Below, piece after piece: positions 25,883-35,427 of a stretch of DNA of 64,000 nucleotides. Below the pieces are notes generated by a model. It ran no database searches. It saw only the letters and a list, made by a program, of their open reading frames with translations, and was not told the origin of the DNA. Position numbers and translations under genes: made by a program. Each line of letters begins with the position of its first letter. Position 1 is the first letter of the stretch. The DNA is from SZUA-229 sp964531165 (GTDB lineage Bacteria > Pseudomonadota > Gammaproteobacteria > SZUA-229), in assembly GCA_964531165.1 (NCBI GenBank), contig CAZHEA010000004.1:25705-89704 (forward strand), written 5' to 3'.

Positions 25883-26203
25883 ATGCGTCGAGCAAGAACC
25901 GTAGAAGAGTATGTGGCGTGGATAAAAGATGCACTTTATGAGGTGGAAGATATGCGTGCCTCTATTGAATATGATGAAGAAGGCATGGGAGCCGCCCGGC
26001 CTTACATTGAAGATATAGAGCGCAGCCTGAAAGATATTTTTCAACTGATGGAGTCCGGGGATTATTGCTGGAATACCGGTGACCTTTCGTATGTGTCTGT
26101 TATCCGTGATTTAGATGAAAGTGTGGTGCCGTTTCGCCAGCTGTTAATTCGTATTAATGAAACCCATAAAGTCGGCCTTGAAACGCAGGACGATCAGGAA
26201 TAA
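25883..26203 (+). CDS. Hypothetical small acidic protein
   Basis: A 106-residue, helical and acidic soluble protein of unknown family (VEEYVAWIKDALYEVEDMRA). It has a GAGGAAA ribosome binding site before the ATG. It lies 84 bases after the CxxC gene and two bases before the Nudix gene, so it is probably cotranscribed with the latter. Confidence 0.6.
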   Translation: MRRARTVEEYVAWIKDALYEVEDMRASIEYDEEGMGAARPYIEDIERSLKDIFQLMESGDYCWNTGDLSYVSVIRDLDESVVPFRQLLIRINETHKVGLETQDDQE

Positions 26204-26205
26204 TT

Positions 26206-26811
26206 ATGCCCCATAACAAGGATGAGTTTGAACATAATTCTACCCATAATTCTACAGGGGACAGTCCCTGGAAAACCCTTAGTACACAACCGGTTTATAA
26301 TAATGCGTGGATAAAAGTTGAAGAGCATCAGGTTATTAATCCGGGGGGAGGTAATGGTATTTATGGCAAGGTGAGTTTTAAAAATCAGGCGGTGGGCATT
26401 ATTCCAGTGGATGATGAAGGCAATACCTGGATTGTTGGTCAGCATCGCTATACATTAAACGAATGGTCGTGGGAAATCCCCATGGGTGGCTCGCCCATTA
26501 AAGAGGATAACGTCAAAACTGCAAAGCGTGAACTCGAAGAGGAAACCGGCTTAATCGCAGGAAAAATAACGAAACTATTACATCTTCATCCATCAAATTC
26601 TATCACCGACGAGCAGGGCTATGTTTTTTTGGCTACTGATTTAAGTGATGGGGTTCAGGCGCTTGAAGATACGGAAAAAGATATACAGGTAAAAAAGCTG
26701 CCCTTTAATGATGTGGTTGAAATGGCAAAAAACGGTGAAATAACAGATGCTATCAGCGTCGCCGGTATTTTTTATCTGGCACTTAACTGGGATCAGCTGG
26801 TTAATAAATGA
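26206..26811 (+). CDS. Nudix hydrolase, ADP-sugar pyrophosphatase-like
   Basis: A 201-residue cytosolic enzyme with a complete Nudix box GGSPIKEDNVKTAKRELEEE preceding TGL. WSWEIPMGG before the box and a post-box hydrophobic HLHPSNSITDEQGYVFLA are typical of the ADP-ribose or NDP-sugar pyrophosphatase group. The substrate is not determined. The first 25 residues are Asn/His-rich and probably unstructured. It follows the 106-residue gene by two bases. Confidence 0.88.
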   Translation: MPHNKDEFEHNSTHNSTGDSPWKTLSTQPVYNNAWIKVEEHQVINPGGGNGIYGKVSFKNQAVGIIPVDDEGNTWIVGQHRYTLNEWSWEIPMGGSPIKEDNVKTAKRELEEETGLIAGKITKLLHLHPSNSITDEQGYVFLATDLSDGVQALEDTEKDIQVKKLPFNDVVEMAKNGEITDAISVAGIFYLALNWDQLVNK

Positions 26812-26861
26812 AATGATAAAAATAGATAAAATAAAGCGTTAGCCGGTTGTCAGCTATCAGG

Positions 26862-27029
26862 TGGAATTAATAGTGGGTGAGCGCTTACCTGTCACTATAA
26901 TATCAATCAGGCTATCTTTTTATTGGTGAGTCAAATAAACACTGTGATAGCCGTTTAACAGAATTAATTTCAGCATCCGATGAGGCGCTATATCGTGCAA
27001 AAAAAGCCGGTCGAAACTGTGTCAGCTAA
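26862..27029 (+). pseudogene. Decayed C-terminal end of a GGDEF domain
   Basis: Translation reveals the end of a diguanylate cyclase split over two frames. In one frame ERLPVTIISIRLS matches the PVTISIG strand; in another, from 26919, LTELISASDEALYRAKKAGR followed by NCVS and a stop at 27027-27029 matches the canonical ADEALYRAKKAGRN ending. A frameshift lies near 26905-26925, and no GGDEF motif or upstream domain remains. It is a relic that overlaps the first 15 codons of the reading frame at 26980. Confidence 0.75.
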
Positions 27030-27459
27030 TGAGCGTGTTAGCGCGGCGGTGGCAACATTGTTAATACAGAATAATAAAATATTACTAGGCCGACGATTTT
27101 CTGATAACAACATTGAGAGTACGTTTGAGGGCTGGCAATGCCCCGGTGGCTATTTGTTGGAAGGTGAAACAATAGAGCAATCGGCTAAACGAATATGCAA
27201 ACAAAAAGCCGGTATTATTATTGGCGGACTACGTGCCGGGCCTTATAGTAATAATCTGTTTTCTGAATCCTTACATACGGTTAGCCTGTATGTAATTGCG
27301 GATAGTTATCAGATCGTTGATTCGCGGCAATTCAATAGTTCATTGTTTAAATGGAGCTGGTTTACTATTAGTCGCTTGCCCGCGCCACTATATCTGCCAT
27401 TGAAAAATGTATTTAATGGTCGAGAAAATATTTATATAACTGATAGTGATAGCGGGTAG
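26980..27459 (+). CDS. Nudix-fold protein with degenerate catalytic box
   Basis: A frame of 159 residues with a Nudix-like core: AAVATLLIQNNKILLGRRF, then GWQCPGGYLLEGETIEQSAK. The catalytic half of the box is lost: where R-E-x-x-E-E is required the sequence has RICKQK, so the metal-binding glutamates are absent. It is either a binding rather than hydrolysing domain, or a decaying gene. The first 14 or so codons come from antiframe reading of the GGDEF relic, so the real start may be the GTG at 27019. It precedes sucA by 99 bases. Confidence 0.6.
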   Translation: MRRYIVQKKPVETVSANERVSAAVATLLIQNNKILLGRRFSDNNIESTFEGWQCPGGYLLEGETIEQSAKRICKQKAGIIIGGLRAGPYSNNLFSESLHTVSLYVIADSYQIVDSRQFNSSLFKWSWFTISRLPAPLYLPLKNVFNGRENIYITDSDSG

Positions 27460-27558
27460 TCAGAACAAATGTTACTACAATGAGCTATATAATTAATAGT
27501 ATAAACAATAGCGAAAAGCGCTAGCAAACCAGTCACCAATGATAAAAGTGCAGGGGTT

Positions 27559-30423
27559 ATGAACGATAAAACCAGAGCGTCAATGCAGGATCAGTGGGAA
27601 AGCGCAATGCTGGATGCGGGAAGCGCGGCATGGGTGGAAGGTTTGTATGAAAGCTATTTGCAAAACCCAAATGATGTCGATAGTCAGTGGCGAGAGTACT
27701 TTGGTACCTTACCCAGAATTAATGGTGTGTTGAAAGATACCATTCACTCCGAAGTAAAACAGCAATTCCGGCGAATTACTGAAAAGAGCGGCGGCACTCA
27801 ATTGCCGCCATCTCAATCTGTTTCGACTTCTGCGCTTGAGCATGAACGAAAGCAGGTTAAAGTTCTGCAGCTGATTAATGCATATCGTTTTCGCGGGCAT
27901 CAAAAAGCGGATGTCGATCCGCTGGGGCGGACTCATACTCCATCTGTTGATGACCTGTCACTTGAAAGCCACCAGCTGAGTGATGCTGATTTACAAACGG
28001 TGTTTGCTACCGGCTCGCTGTGCGGCCCTGACGAAACGACGTTGCAGGAAATATACAATATTATTAATGATGCCTATTGCCGCTCAATAGGTGTCGAGTA
28101 TATGCACATTACTGAAACCGGAGAAAAGCGCTGGATACAGCAGCGCATAGAGACCGTTAGAGGGCAGGCTGATTTAACGGCAACGGAAAAGAAAAATTTA
28201 TTGAAAAGGCTGATTGCGGCAGAAGGCCTGGAAAAGTATTTACACACAAAGTATGTCGGGCAAAAACGCTTTTCACTGGAAGGTGGTGAAACACTTATTC
28301 CATTAATTCATGAGGCTATTCAACGTTCCGCCAGCCACGGTATGAAAGAAGTCGTGATTGGCATGGCACATCGCGGACGATTGAATATGCTGGTGAATGT
28401 CATGGGCAAAACGCCAACAGAACTGTTTAGTGAGTTTGAAGGTACTAAAGCCAGTAGCGGACACATGGGTGATGTAAAGTATCACATGGGTTTTTCATCT
28501 GACCTGCAAACAGATAAAGGTGATATTCACCTTGCGCTGGCATTTAACCCGTCACATCTTGAAATTGTTGCACCGGTTGTTGAGGGTGCAGTGCGTGCGC
28601 GTCAGGAGCACAGAAAAGATACCGAAGGTGTTGAAGTGTTGCCGATACAGATTCATGGTGATGCGGCGATTGCGGGCCAGGGTGTGGTGATGGAAACGCT
28701 ACAAATGTCACAGTCAAGAGGCTATTCCACAAAAGGTAGCCTGCATATTGTAGTGAATAATCAAATTGGTTTTACCACCAGTAATATTCAGGATAGTCGG
28801 TCAACTCATTATTGCACTGATGTCGCCAAGATGGTGGATGCACCAATCTTTCATGTGAACTCGGATGATCCGGAAGCGGTAATGTTAGTGACGCAAATTG
28901 CGCTGGATTACCGTATGGCATTTAAAAAAGATGTGGTGATTGATCTAATTTGTTACCGCCGCCATGGTCACAATGAAGCTGATGAACCAGCGGCAACTCA
29001 GCCGCTGATGTATAAAAAAATAGCAGCACTGGCAAGCACGCGTACCTTGTATGCTGAAAAATGTGTGCAGGAAAATATTATTTCAGAAGAAAAAATTAAT
29101 ACGTTGATGCGTCATTATCGGGATGAACTGGACGCAGGGAACTGCGTGGTACCGGGTATATTAAACAGCCATAATTTATCTTATGCATTTCATATTGATT
29201 GGCATGCTTATGAAAATATTGATCAGCAAGACGAAGCAGAAACAGCAATAAATATGGAAAGATTGCGTTTGTTGTGTGAGCAATTAGAAAAGCGTCCGCC
29301 GGGTTTTGAGTTGCAGCCGCGAGTTGAAAAAATCATGCAGGATCGTCATAAAATGGCGATGGGTGCGCTGGATATTGACTGGGGTTTTGCTGAAACTCTG
29401 GCGTATGCGAGTCTGGTAACTGAAGGCTATGCGGTTAGATTATCCGGCCAGGATTCCGGTCGCGGTACGTTTTTTCATCGTCATTCGGTCTGGCATAATC
29501 AACTTGATGGCAGCACCTATGTGCCATTAAGAAACATGGCCGAAGAGCAGGCCAATTTTTTAGTGATTGACTCATTACTTTCAGAAGCGGCCGTGCTGGC
29601 ATTTGAATATGGTTATGCCACAGCTGAGCCGGAAACGCTGGTAATATGGGAAGCGCAATTTGGCGATTTTGCTAATGGCGCACAGGTGGTGATCGATCAG
29701 TTTATTGTTGCCGGCGAACAGAAGTGGAATCGTCTGTGTGGGTTAACGATGTTATTGCCACACGGATATGAGGGGCAGGGTGCTGAGCATTCATCGGCCA
29801 GGCTGGAACGGTATTTACAGTTGTGTGCGCAAAATAATATTCAGGTTTGTGTGCCGAGTACACCCGCACAAATATTTCATTTATTGCGTCGACAAATTAT
29901 CAGAAAAAAACGCAAACCATTAATCGTAATGACGCCTAAAAGTTTATTGCGACATAAGTTAGCGGTAAATACGCTTGATGATATTTGTAGCGGTCAGTTT
30001 CAACGTGTTATAGGTGAAATTGATGATGTGGTAAATGAAAAAGTGAAACGCGTTATTATGTGTAGCGGCAAAGTTTTTTATGAGTTGTTAATTCAGCGGC
30101 GTGCAGCAGAATTAAATAATGTTGTGATTATTCGCATTGAAGAGCTGTATCCATTTCCTGCAGAGTCTTTAAATATTGCACTGGATCAGTATAAAAACGC
30201 CGAGCAGTTAATCTGGTGTCAGGAAGAGCCTAAAAACCAGGGTGCATGGGATTATTTTGAACCGCGCTTTGCCGCAAAATTAGATCATCCATGTATGGTG
30301 GAGTATGTGGGGCGTGAACCATCAGCTGCGCCGGCGGTGGGTTCGGCAAAAGTTCATGCACAGCAGCAGAAAAAATTAGTGAATGAAGCGCTGGGATTGA
30401 CGGATGATAAACAAAAAAATTAG
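27559..30423 (+). CDS. sucA: 2-oxoglutarate dehydrogenase E1 component
   Basis: A 954-residue thiamine-diphosphate enzyme that decarboxylates 2-oxoglutarate and passes succinyl to the lipoyl arm of E2 in the TCA cycle. It has the N-terminal E2-binding helix (QDQWESAMLDAGSAAWVEGL), then GMAHRGRLNMLVNVMGK, HGDAAIAGQGVVMETLQMSQ and the Mg-ThDP region, and the transketolase pyrimidine domain starting near residue 600. The length is that of other gammaproteobacterial SucA proteins. The sucB and lpd genes follow directly, so this is the first gene of the complex. Confidence 0.97.
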   Translation: MNDKTRASMQDQWESAMLDAGSAAWVEGLYESYLQNPNDVDSQWREYFGTLPRINGVLKDTIHSEVKQQFRRITEKSGGTQLPPSQSVSTSALEHERKQVKVLQLINAYRFRGHQKADVDPLGRTHTPSVDDLSLESHQLSDADLQTVFATGSLCGPDETTLQEIYNIINDAYCRSIGVEYMHITETGEKRWIQQRIETVRGQADLTATEKKNLLKRLIAAEGLEKYLHTKYVGQKRFSLEGGETLIPLIHEAIQRSASHGMKEVVIGMAHRGRLNMLVNVMGKTPTELFSEFEGTKASSGHMGDVKYHMGFSSDLQTDKGDIHLALAFNPSHLEIVAPVVEGAVRARQEHRKDTEGVEVLPIQIHGDAAIAGQGVVMETLQMSQSRGYSTKGSLHIVVNNQIGFTTSNIQDSRSTHYCTDVAKMVDAPIFHVNSDDPEAVMLVTQIALDYRMAFKKDVVIDLICYRRHGHNEADEPAATQPLMYKKIAALASTRTLYAEKCVQENIISEEKINTLMRHYRDELDAGNCVVPGILNSHNLSYAFHIDWHAYENIDQQDEAETAINMERLRLLCEQLEKRPPGFELQPRVEKIMQDRHKMAMGALDIDWGFAETLAYASLVTEGYAVRLSGQDSGRGTFFHRHSVWHNQLDGSTYVPLRNMAEEQANFLVIDSLLSEAAVLAFEYGYATAEPETLVIWEAQFGDFANGAQVVIDQFIVAGEQKWNRLCGLTMLLPHGYEGQGAEHSSARLERYLQLCAQNNIQVCVPSTPAQIFHLLRRQIIRKKRKPLIVMTPKSLLRHKLAVNTLDDICSGQFQRVIGEIDDVVNEKVKRVIMCSGKVFYELLIQRRAAELNNVVIIRIEELYPFPAESLNIALDQYKNAEQLIWCQEEPKNQGAWDYFEPRFAAKLDHPCMVEYVGREPSAAPAVGSAKVHAQQQKKLVNEALGLTDDKQKN

Positions 30424-30485
30424 AGCATGATAAAAGTAATTATTAAACAATAATAATTAAGATTGAATAAAACAGGAAAGAAAAA

Positions 30486-31715
30486 ATGTCAGCAGACGTA
30501 AAAGTACCCGAACTCCCAGAATCTATCGCTGATGCCACGGTTGTAAGCTGGCGCAAACAGGTTGGTGAGTTCGTTAAACGTGATGAGTCATTAGTCGACC
30601 TGGAAACGGATAAAGTGGTTCTGGAAGTGCCGTCGCCGATTGATGGTGTGATTGCACAAATATTGCAGGCTGAAGGAGATGTGGTGGAGTCGGGGCAGTT
30701 GCTGGCTATCATCAATGCAGCAACTGCAGGCAATGAGGATGAGAGTGTGGCGCAAGCACTGCCAGAAAAAATTATCACACCTTCGGCAAAAAAAATGATT
30801 GAAGATAATCAATTAAATACCGGTGATATCGTTGGTAGCGGTAAAGACGGACGCGTGCTTAAAGAGGATGTGCAGGCGTTTATACAGCAGGCATCTAATG
30901 CTCAGTCATCGCTAAAGCCAGAGGTGTCCATTCAAAGAAGTTTAAGTCAGCCGACAACACCAGTTGAAACGCCAGCACATGCCGCGGCTGAAATAAATAA
31001 TCAGTCAACGGGATATCGTATTGAAAAACGCGTACCGATGACACGCTTACGTGCGCGCATTGCCGAGCGTTTACTTGAAGCACAGAAAAATGCCGCCATA
31101 CTCACCACCTTTAATGAAGTGAATATGCAACCGGTAATGGATTTACGTACAAAGTACAAAGATCTATTTATGAAAAAATACGATGTGAAGCTGGGTTTTA
31201 TGTCATTTTTTGTAAAGGCTACTATTGAAGCTTTAAAGCGTTTTCCTGCGGTCAATGCGTCTATAGATGGTGACGATATTGTATATCATGGCTTTTTTGA
31301 TATTGGCGTTGCGGTGGCCTCACCCCGTGGTTTAGTGGTGCCGGTATTGCGAAATGCAGATCAGATGAGTCTGGCGGAAATTGAAATTGGTATTGCTAAT
31401 CTGGTAGATAAAGCTCGCAATAATAAACTGGAAATTAGTGATATGACGGGAGGCACTTTCTCGTTAACCAATGGCGGAGTGTTTGGCTCGATGTTATCGA
31501 CGCCAATTATCAATCCGCCGCAAAGCGCTATTTTAGGTATGCATAAAATTCAACAACGCCCAATGGTAGAAAATGGCGAAGTGGTAGTGCAGCCTGTTAT
31601 GTATTTAGCTTTGTCGTATGATCATCGCATAATTGATGGTGCGGAGGCGGTGCAGTATTTAGTGACCATTAAAGATGTGCTGGAAGATCCGGCACGTATT
31701 ATTGTAGGAGTTTAG
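30486..31715 (+). CDS. sucB: Dihydrolipoyl succinyltransferase, E2 of 2-oxoglutarate dehydrogenase
   Basis: A 409-residue protein with an N-terminal lipoyl domain (lipoylated Lys43 in ETDKV), an Ala/Pro/Gln-rich linker, an E3/E1-binding domain (TPSAKKMIEDNQLNTGDIVG), and the catalytic acyltransferase domain ending with SYDHRIIDGAEA (catalytic His380, Asp384). It transfers succinyl to CoA. The preceding gene ends 62 bases away and the lpd gene starts three bases after its stop. It is full length and intact. Confidence 0.97.
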   Translation: MSADVKVPELPESIADATVVSWRKQVGEFVKRDESLVDLETDKVVLEVPSPIDGVIAQILQAEGDVVESGQLLAIINAATAGNEDESVAQALPEKIITPSAKKMIEDNQLNTGDIVGSGKDGRVLKEDVQAFIQQASNAQSSLKPEVSIQRSLSQPTTPVETPAHAAAEINNQSTGYRIEKRVPMTRLRARIAERLLEAQKNAAILTTFNEVNMQPVMDLRTKYKDLFMKKYDVKLGFMSFFVKATIEALKRFPAVNASIDGDDIVYHGFFDIGVAVASPRGLVVPVLRNADQMSLAEIEIGIANLVDKARNNKLEISDMTGGTFSLTNGGVFGSMLSTPIINPPQSAILGMHKIQQRPMVENGEVVVQPVMYLALSYDHRIIDGAEAVQYLVTIKDVLEDPARIIVGV

Positions 31716-31717
31716 TA

Positions 31718-33160
31718 ATGGCCGATCACTATGATGTCATTATTATCGGTGCCGGGCCTGCGGGTTATGTTTGTGCTATACGTTGTGCGCAGCTGGGTTT
31801 GAAAACTGCCTGCATCGACAACTGGATAAACCCGCAGGGTAAAAAATCATTAGGTGGCACCTGTTTAAATGTTGGTTGTATCCCGTCTAAGGCTTTGCTG
31901 CAATCGTCGCAATATTATGAGCTGGCACAACAGGGGCTAGAGCAACATGGTATTAAAGTGTCATCGGTCGAGCTGGATCTGGCTGCGATGATGCAGCGCA
32001 AAGAGAAAGTGGTGGCTGAGTTAACTGCCGGCATTGGCGCATTATTTAAAGCCAATAAAGTGACTTCTATCACTGGTCGTGGTCGGTTGCTTGCGGATAA
32101 AAAAGTCGAAGTGCTAAATAATAAGCACAAAATCATTGTCAGCGCTGAGAATATAATTATTGCTAGTGGATCCAGTTCAGTGGAGTTAGCGATTGCCCCT
32201 CTTACAGAAAATTTAATTGTAGATTCAACCGGTGCGTTGGCTTTTGATAGCGTACCGGAAAAAATCGGAGTGATAGGTGCAGGCGTTATCGGCCTGGAGC
32301 TTGGCAGTGTCTGGCGCCGGTTGGGTTCACAGGTAACGGTGTTGGAAGCGCAAGATGTATTTTTGCCGGTAGCGGATCAGCAGGTCGCTCGTGATGCTAA
32401 ACGGTTGTATAAAAAACAGGGGCTGGATATTCGTTTGAATGCGCGCTTGTTAAACACGCAGATCAGCAGTGTAAAAAATAAACAACAGGTTGAAGTTAGC
32501 TATGAGGATGAAAAGGGCGAGCAAAAAATAATATTTGATAAACTGATTGTGGCAGTGGGGCGCAAGCCTAATACCGACAATGTGTTTGATAGTGAAGCTG
32601 ATCTGATATTAGATGAGCGTGGATTTATTCATGTTAATGATCAGTGTGAAACCTCACAGCCGGGTGTTTATGCTATTGGCGATGTAGTGCGTGGCCCGAT
32701 GCTGGCACATAAAGGTTCGGAAGAGGGGATGATGGTGGCAGAGCTGATTGTCGGCAAATATGCGGCAATAAATTATGATTTGATACCCGCAGTGATTTAT
32801 ACTCACCCGGAAATTGCCTGGGTAGGTAAAACCGAGCAGCAGTTAAAAGCCGCCGGTGAAAACTATCAAGTTGGCACATTTCCATTTGTGGCAAGCGGAC
32901 GTGCAAAAGCGGCGGGTGAAACCGCTGGCATGGTGAAAATATTATCCCATAGCGAAACCGATCGAATACTCGGTGTACATATTATAGGTAGTCATGCTTC
33001 AGAGTTAATCGCGCAGGCAGTAATTGCGATGGAGCTGGGTGCCAGCGCGGAGGATATATCGTTGACAGTTTTTGCGCATCCGTCTTTAGCCGAAGCCGTG
33101 CATGAAGCGGCACTGGCGGTGGATAATCGTGCGATACATATAATGCAAAAGAAGCACTGA
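31718..33160 (+). CDS. lpdA: Dihydrolipoamide dehydrogenase (E3)
   Basis: A 480-residue FAD enzyme that reoxidises the dihydrolipoyl groups of E2 with NAD. FAD-binding GAGPAG is at residues 11-16, the disulfide pair is Cys49-Cys54 in TCLNVGCIPSK, the NAD motif is GAGVIGLELG, and the C-terminal acid-base site is FAHPSLAEAVHEA. It lies directly after sucB and is the dedicated E3, distinct from the flavoprotein at 10544 whose disulfide motif differs. Confidence 0.96.
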   Translation: MADHYDVIIIGAGPAGYVCAIRCAQLGLKTACIDNWINPQGKKSLGGTCLNVGCIPSKALLQSSQYYELAQQGLEQHGIKVSSVELDLAAMMQRKEKVVAELTAGIGALFKANKVTSITGRGRLLADKKVEVLNNKHKIIVSAENIIIASGSSSVELAIAPLTENLIVDSTGALAFDSVPEKIGVIGAGVIGLELGSVWRRLGSQVTVLEAQDVFLPVADQQVARDAKRLYKKQGLDIRLNARLLNTQISSVKNKQQVEVSYEDEKGEQKIIFDKLIVAVGRKPNTDNVFDSEADLILDERGFIHVNDQCETSQPGVYAIGDVVRGPMLAHKGSEEGMMVAELIVGKYAAINYDLIPAVIYTHPEIAWVGKTEQQLKAAGENYQVGTFPFVASGRAKAAGETAGMVKILSHSETDRILGVHIIGSHASELIAQAVIAMELGASAEDISLTVFAHPSLAEAVHEAALAVDNRAIHIMQKKH

Positions 33161-33308
33161 ACTATATTAAGTAAAAACTAAAATATCGAAAATTAAAAAT
33201 AGATGTAAGTTTTAGTTGTGCATGCAGGTATGAAAAAAACAGACATTAAAATAATGTTATTTTAACAACGCATTGCTCCTTTATATTTGAGAGCAAGTGG
33301 AGAAAAAC

Positions 33309-34493
33309 ATGAATTTACACGAATACCAGTCCAAACATTTATTTCAGCAATACGGTATGCCTGTGCCTGATAATCGTGTGGTGAGTTCAGTGGCGGATGT
33401 GTCTGCAGCACTGGACGCACTGGATACGGAAAAATGGGTGATAAAAGCACAGGTACATGCGGGTGGACGAGGCAAGGCAGGAGGTGTGAAGTTAACAGAT
33501 AAACGCGATGAAGTGACTCACTTTGTTGGTGAAATGCTGGGTACGAATTTAGTCACATTTCAAACCGACGCAAAAGGCCAGCCGATTAATCACGTGCTAA
33601 TTGAAGAAACCTGCAATATTGAAAACGAACTATATTTAGGCGCGGTGATTGACCGTGCTACACGTCGTGTAGTGATTATGGCATCCACCGAAGGCGGCGT
33701 TGAAATTGAAAAAGTAGCTGAACAAACGCCAGAAAAAATTCTGCGCACAACGCTCGACCCAATGCTGGGATTGATGCCGTACCAGTGTCGCAAGCTGGCT
33801 TTTGGTTTAGGTTTGCATGGCGACCAGGTTAAACAGTTTACAAAATTGTTATCTGGACTGGCGAAGCTGTTTATTGAAAAAGATTTAGGTCTGGTTGAAA
33901 TTAATCCGTTGGTGGTGACCAAAGAAGGCAATTTGTTATGTCTCGATGGAAAAATCAATATCGATGATAATGCGATTTATCGGCAGCCTGCATTAATGGA
34001 AATGCGTGATGCATCGCAGGAAGATGAGCGGGAGAACCGTGCCAAAGAATGGGACTTAAATTATATTGCTTTAGATGGCAGTATTGGTTGTATGGTAAAT
34101 GGCGCAGGTCTGGCGATGGCGACTATGGATTTAATTAAATTACACGGTGGTGATCCGGCAAACTTTTTAGATGTGGGTGGTGGTGCGACCAAAGAGCGAG
34201 TTGCAGAAGCATTTAAAATTATTTTATCTGATAGCAATGTTAAAACCGTATTAGTTAATATTTTTGGTGGCATTGTGCGTTGCGACCTGATCGCCGAGGG
34301 CATTATTGGTGCCATTGAAGATGTGGGGGTTAAGGTTCCGATTGTGGTTCGGCTGGAGGGTAATAATGCGCAAATTGGTTCTGAGTTATTAAAAAATAGC
34401 GGCCTGAATATTACCGCCGCCAGTGGCTTAATTGATGCGGCTGAAAAAGCCGTTGCCGCCGCCAAAGATAATACAACGGGAACAAAGTCATGA
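33309..34493 (+). CDS. sucC: Succinyl-CoA synthetase beta subunit
   Basis: A 394-residue ATP-grasp subunit starting at the ATG at 33309 (MNLHEYQSKHLFQQYGMPVP), with GGAG eight bases upstream; a GTG at 33297 is less likely. AQVHAGGRGKAGGVKL and the C-terminal GGIVRCDLIAEGIIGAIEDV are standard. It makes ATP or GTP from succinyl-CoA with SucD, whose gene overlaps by four bases. A 148-base gap separates it from lpdA, with no terminator seen. Confidence 0.97.
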   Translation: MNLHEYQSKHLFQQYGMPVPDNRVVSSVADVSAALDALDTEKWVIKAQVHAGGRGKAGGVKLTDKRDEVTHFVGEMLGTNLVTFQTDAKGQPINHVLIEETCNIENELYLGAVIDRATRRVVIMASTEGGVEIEKVAEQTPEKILRTTLDPMLGLMPYQCRKLAFGLGLHGDQVKQFTKLLSGLAKLFIEKDLGLVEINPLVVTKEGNLLCLDGKINIDDNAIYRQPALMEMRDASQEDERENRAKEWDLNYIALDGSIGCMVNGAGLAMATMDLIKLHGGDPANFLDVGGGATKERVAEAFKIILSDSNVKTVLVNIFGGIVRCDLIAEGIIGAIEDVGVKVPIVVRLEGNNAQIGSELLKNSGLNITAASGLIDAAEKAVAAAKDNTTGTKS

Positions 34494-35365
34494 GTGTATT
34501 AATTAACAGTGAAACCAAAGTTATCTGTCAGGGCTTTACCGGCAAGCAGGGCACGTTTCATTCTGAGCAGGCGATCGCTTATGGAACGCAAATGGTCGGC
34601 GGTGTTACGCCAGGCAAAGGCGGGCAAATACATTTAGATCTGCCAGTGTTTAATACTGTGCGTGATGCGGTGAATCATACTGCGGCTACGGCATCTGTCA
34701 TTTATGTGCCAGCTCCATTTTGTAAAGATTCTATTTTAGAAGCAGTCGATGCAGGTATTGAATTAATTGTTTGTATTACTGAAGGTATTCCCACACTGGA
34801 TATGCTGGAAGTTAAAATTGCTGTAGATCAGGCCGGAGCTAAACTAATTGGCCCCAACTGTCCAGGTGTTATTACACCCGGTGAATGTAAAATTGGCATA
34901 ATGCCAGGTGAAATTCATTTGCCGGGCAAGGTTGGTATTGTATCTCGATCTGGTACATTAACCTATGAAGCGGTTAAACAAACCACCGATTTAGGCTTTG
35001 GCCAAACCACCTGTATAGGTATAGGTGGCGACCCGATACCCGGTATGAATTTTGTGGACTGTCTGCGAATGTTTGAAGCTGATCCACAAACCGAAGCGAT
35101 TTTAATGGTAGGTGAAATCGGCGGTACGGCGGAAGAAGAAGCAGCAGAATTTATTCAGACCAGTGTGTCTAAACCGGTAGCCGGTTTTATTGCCGGTGGC
35201 ACAGCGCCCAAAGGTAAACGCATGGGGCATGCAGGGGCGATTATTGCTGGTGGTAAAGGCACGGCGGAAGAAAAATTTAAAGCATTAGAAGCCGCAGGTG
35301 TCACGATTACACGTTCGCCGGCGGGGTTAGGCGCTGCGGTTGCTGAAGCCACGGGCTGGAAATGA
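34490..35365 (+). CDS. sucD: Succinyl-CoA synthetase alpha subunit
   Basis: A 291-residue CoA-binding subunit carrying the phosphohistidine. GFTGKQGTFHSEQAIAYGTQ begins the Rossmann domain, SRSGTLTYEAV lies mid-chain, and the active-site loop GKRMGHAGAII contains the phosphorylated His. It overlaps sucC by four bases (ATGA), forming the usual coupled pair. A weak stem follows the stop, but no convincing terminator. Confidence 0.97.
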   Translation: MSVLINSETKVICQGFTGKQGTFHSEQAIAYGTQMVGGVTPGKGGQIHLDLPVFNTVRDAVNHTAATASVIYVPAPFCKDSILEAVDAGIELIVCITEGIPTLDMLEVKIAVDQAGAKLIGPNCPGVITPGECKIGIMPGEIHLPGKVGIVSRSGTLTYEAVKQTTDLGFGQTTCIGIGGDPIPGMNFVDCLRMFEADPQTEAILMVGEIGGTAEEEAAEFIQTSVSKPVAGFIAGGTAPKGKRMGHAGAIIAGGKGTAEEKFKALEAAGVTITRSPAGLGAAVAEATGWK

Positions 35366-35427
35366 AATTTCAAAAATTAAGACAATGAAATCAGTCTTTA
35401 TTGAGGCGTCTATTTATTCATAGGCAG

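Noticed and set aside
33590..34465. Minus-strand frames of 122 and 134 residues within sucC
   Set aside because: They are reverse-frame reading of a highly conserved TCA enzyme gene; composition is Ser/Pro/Thr biased and there is no initiation signal.
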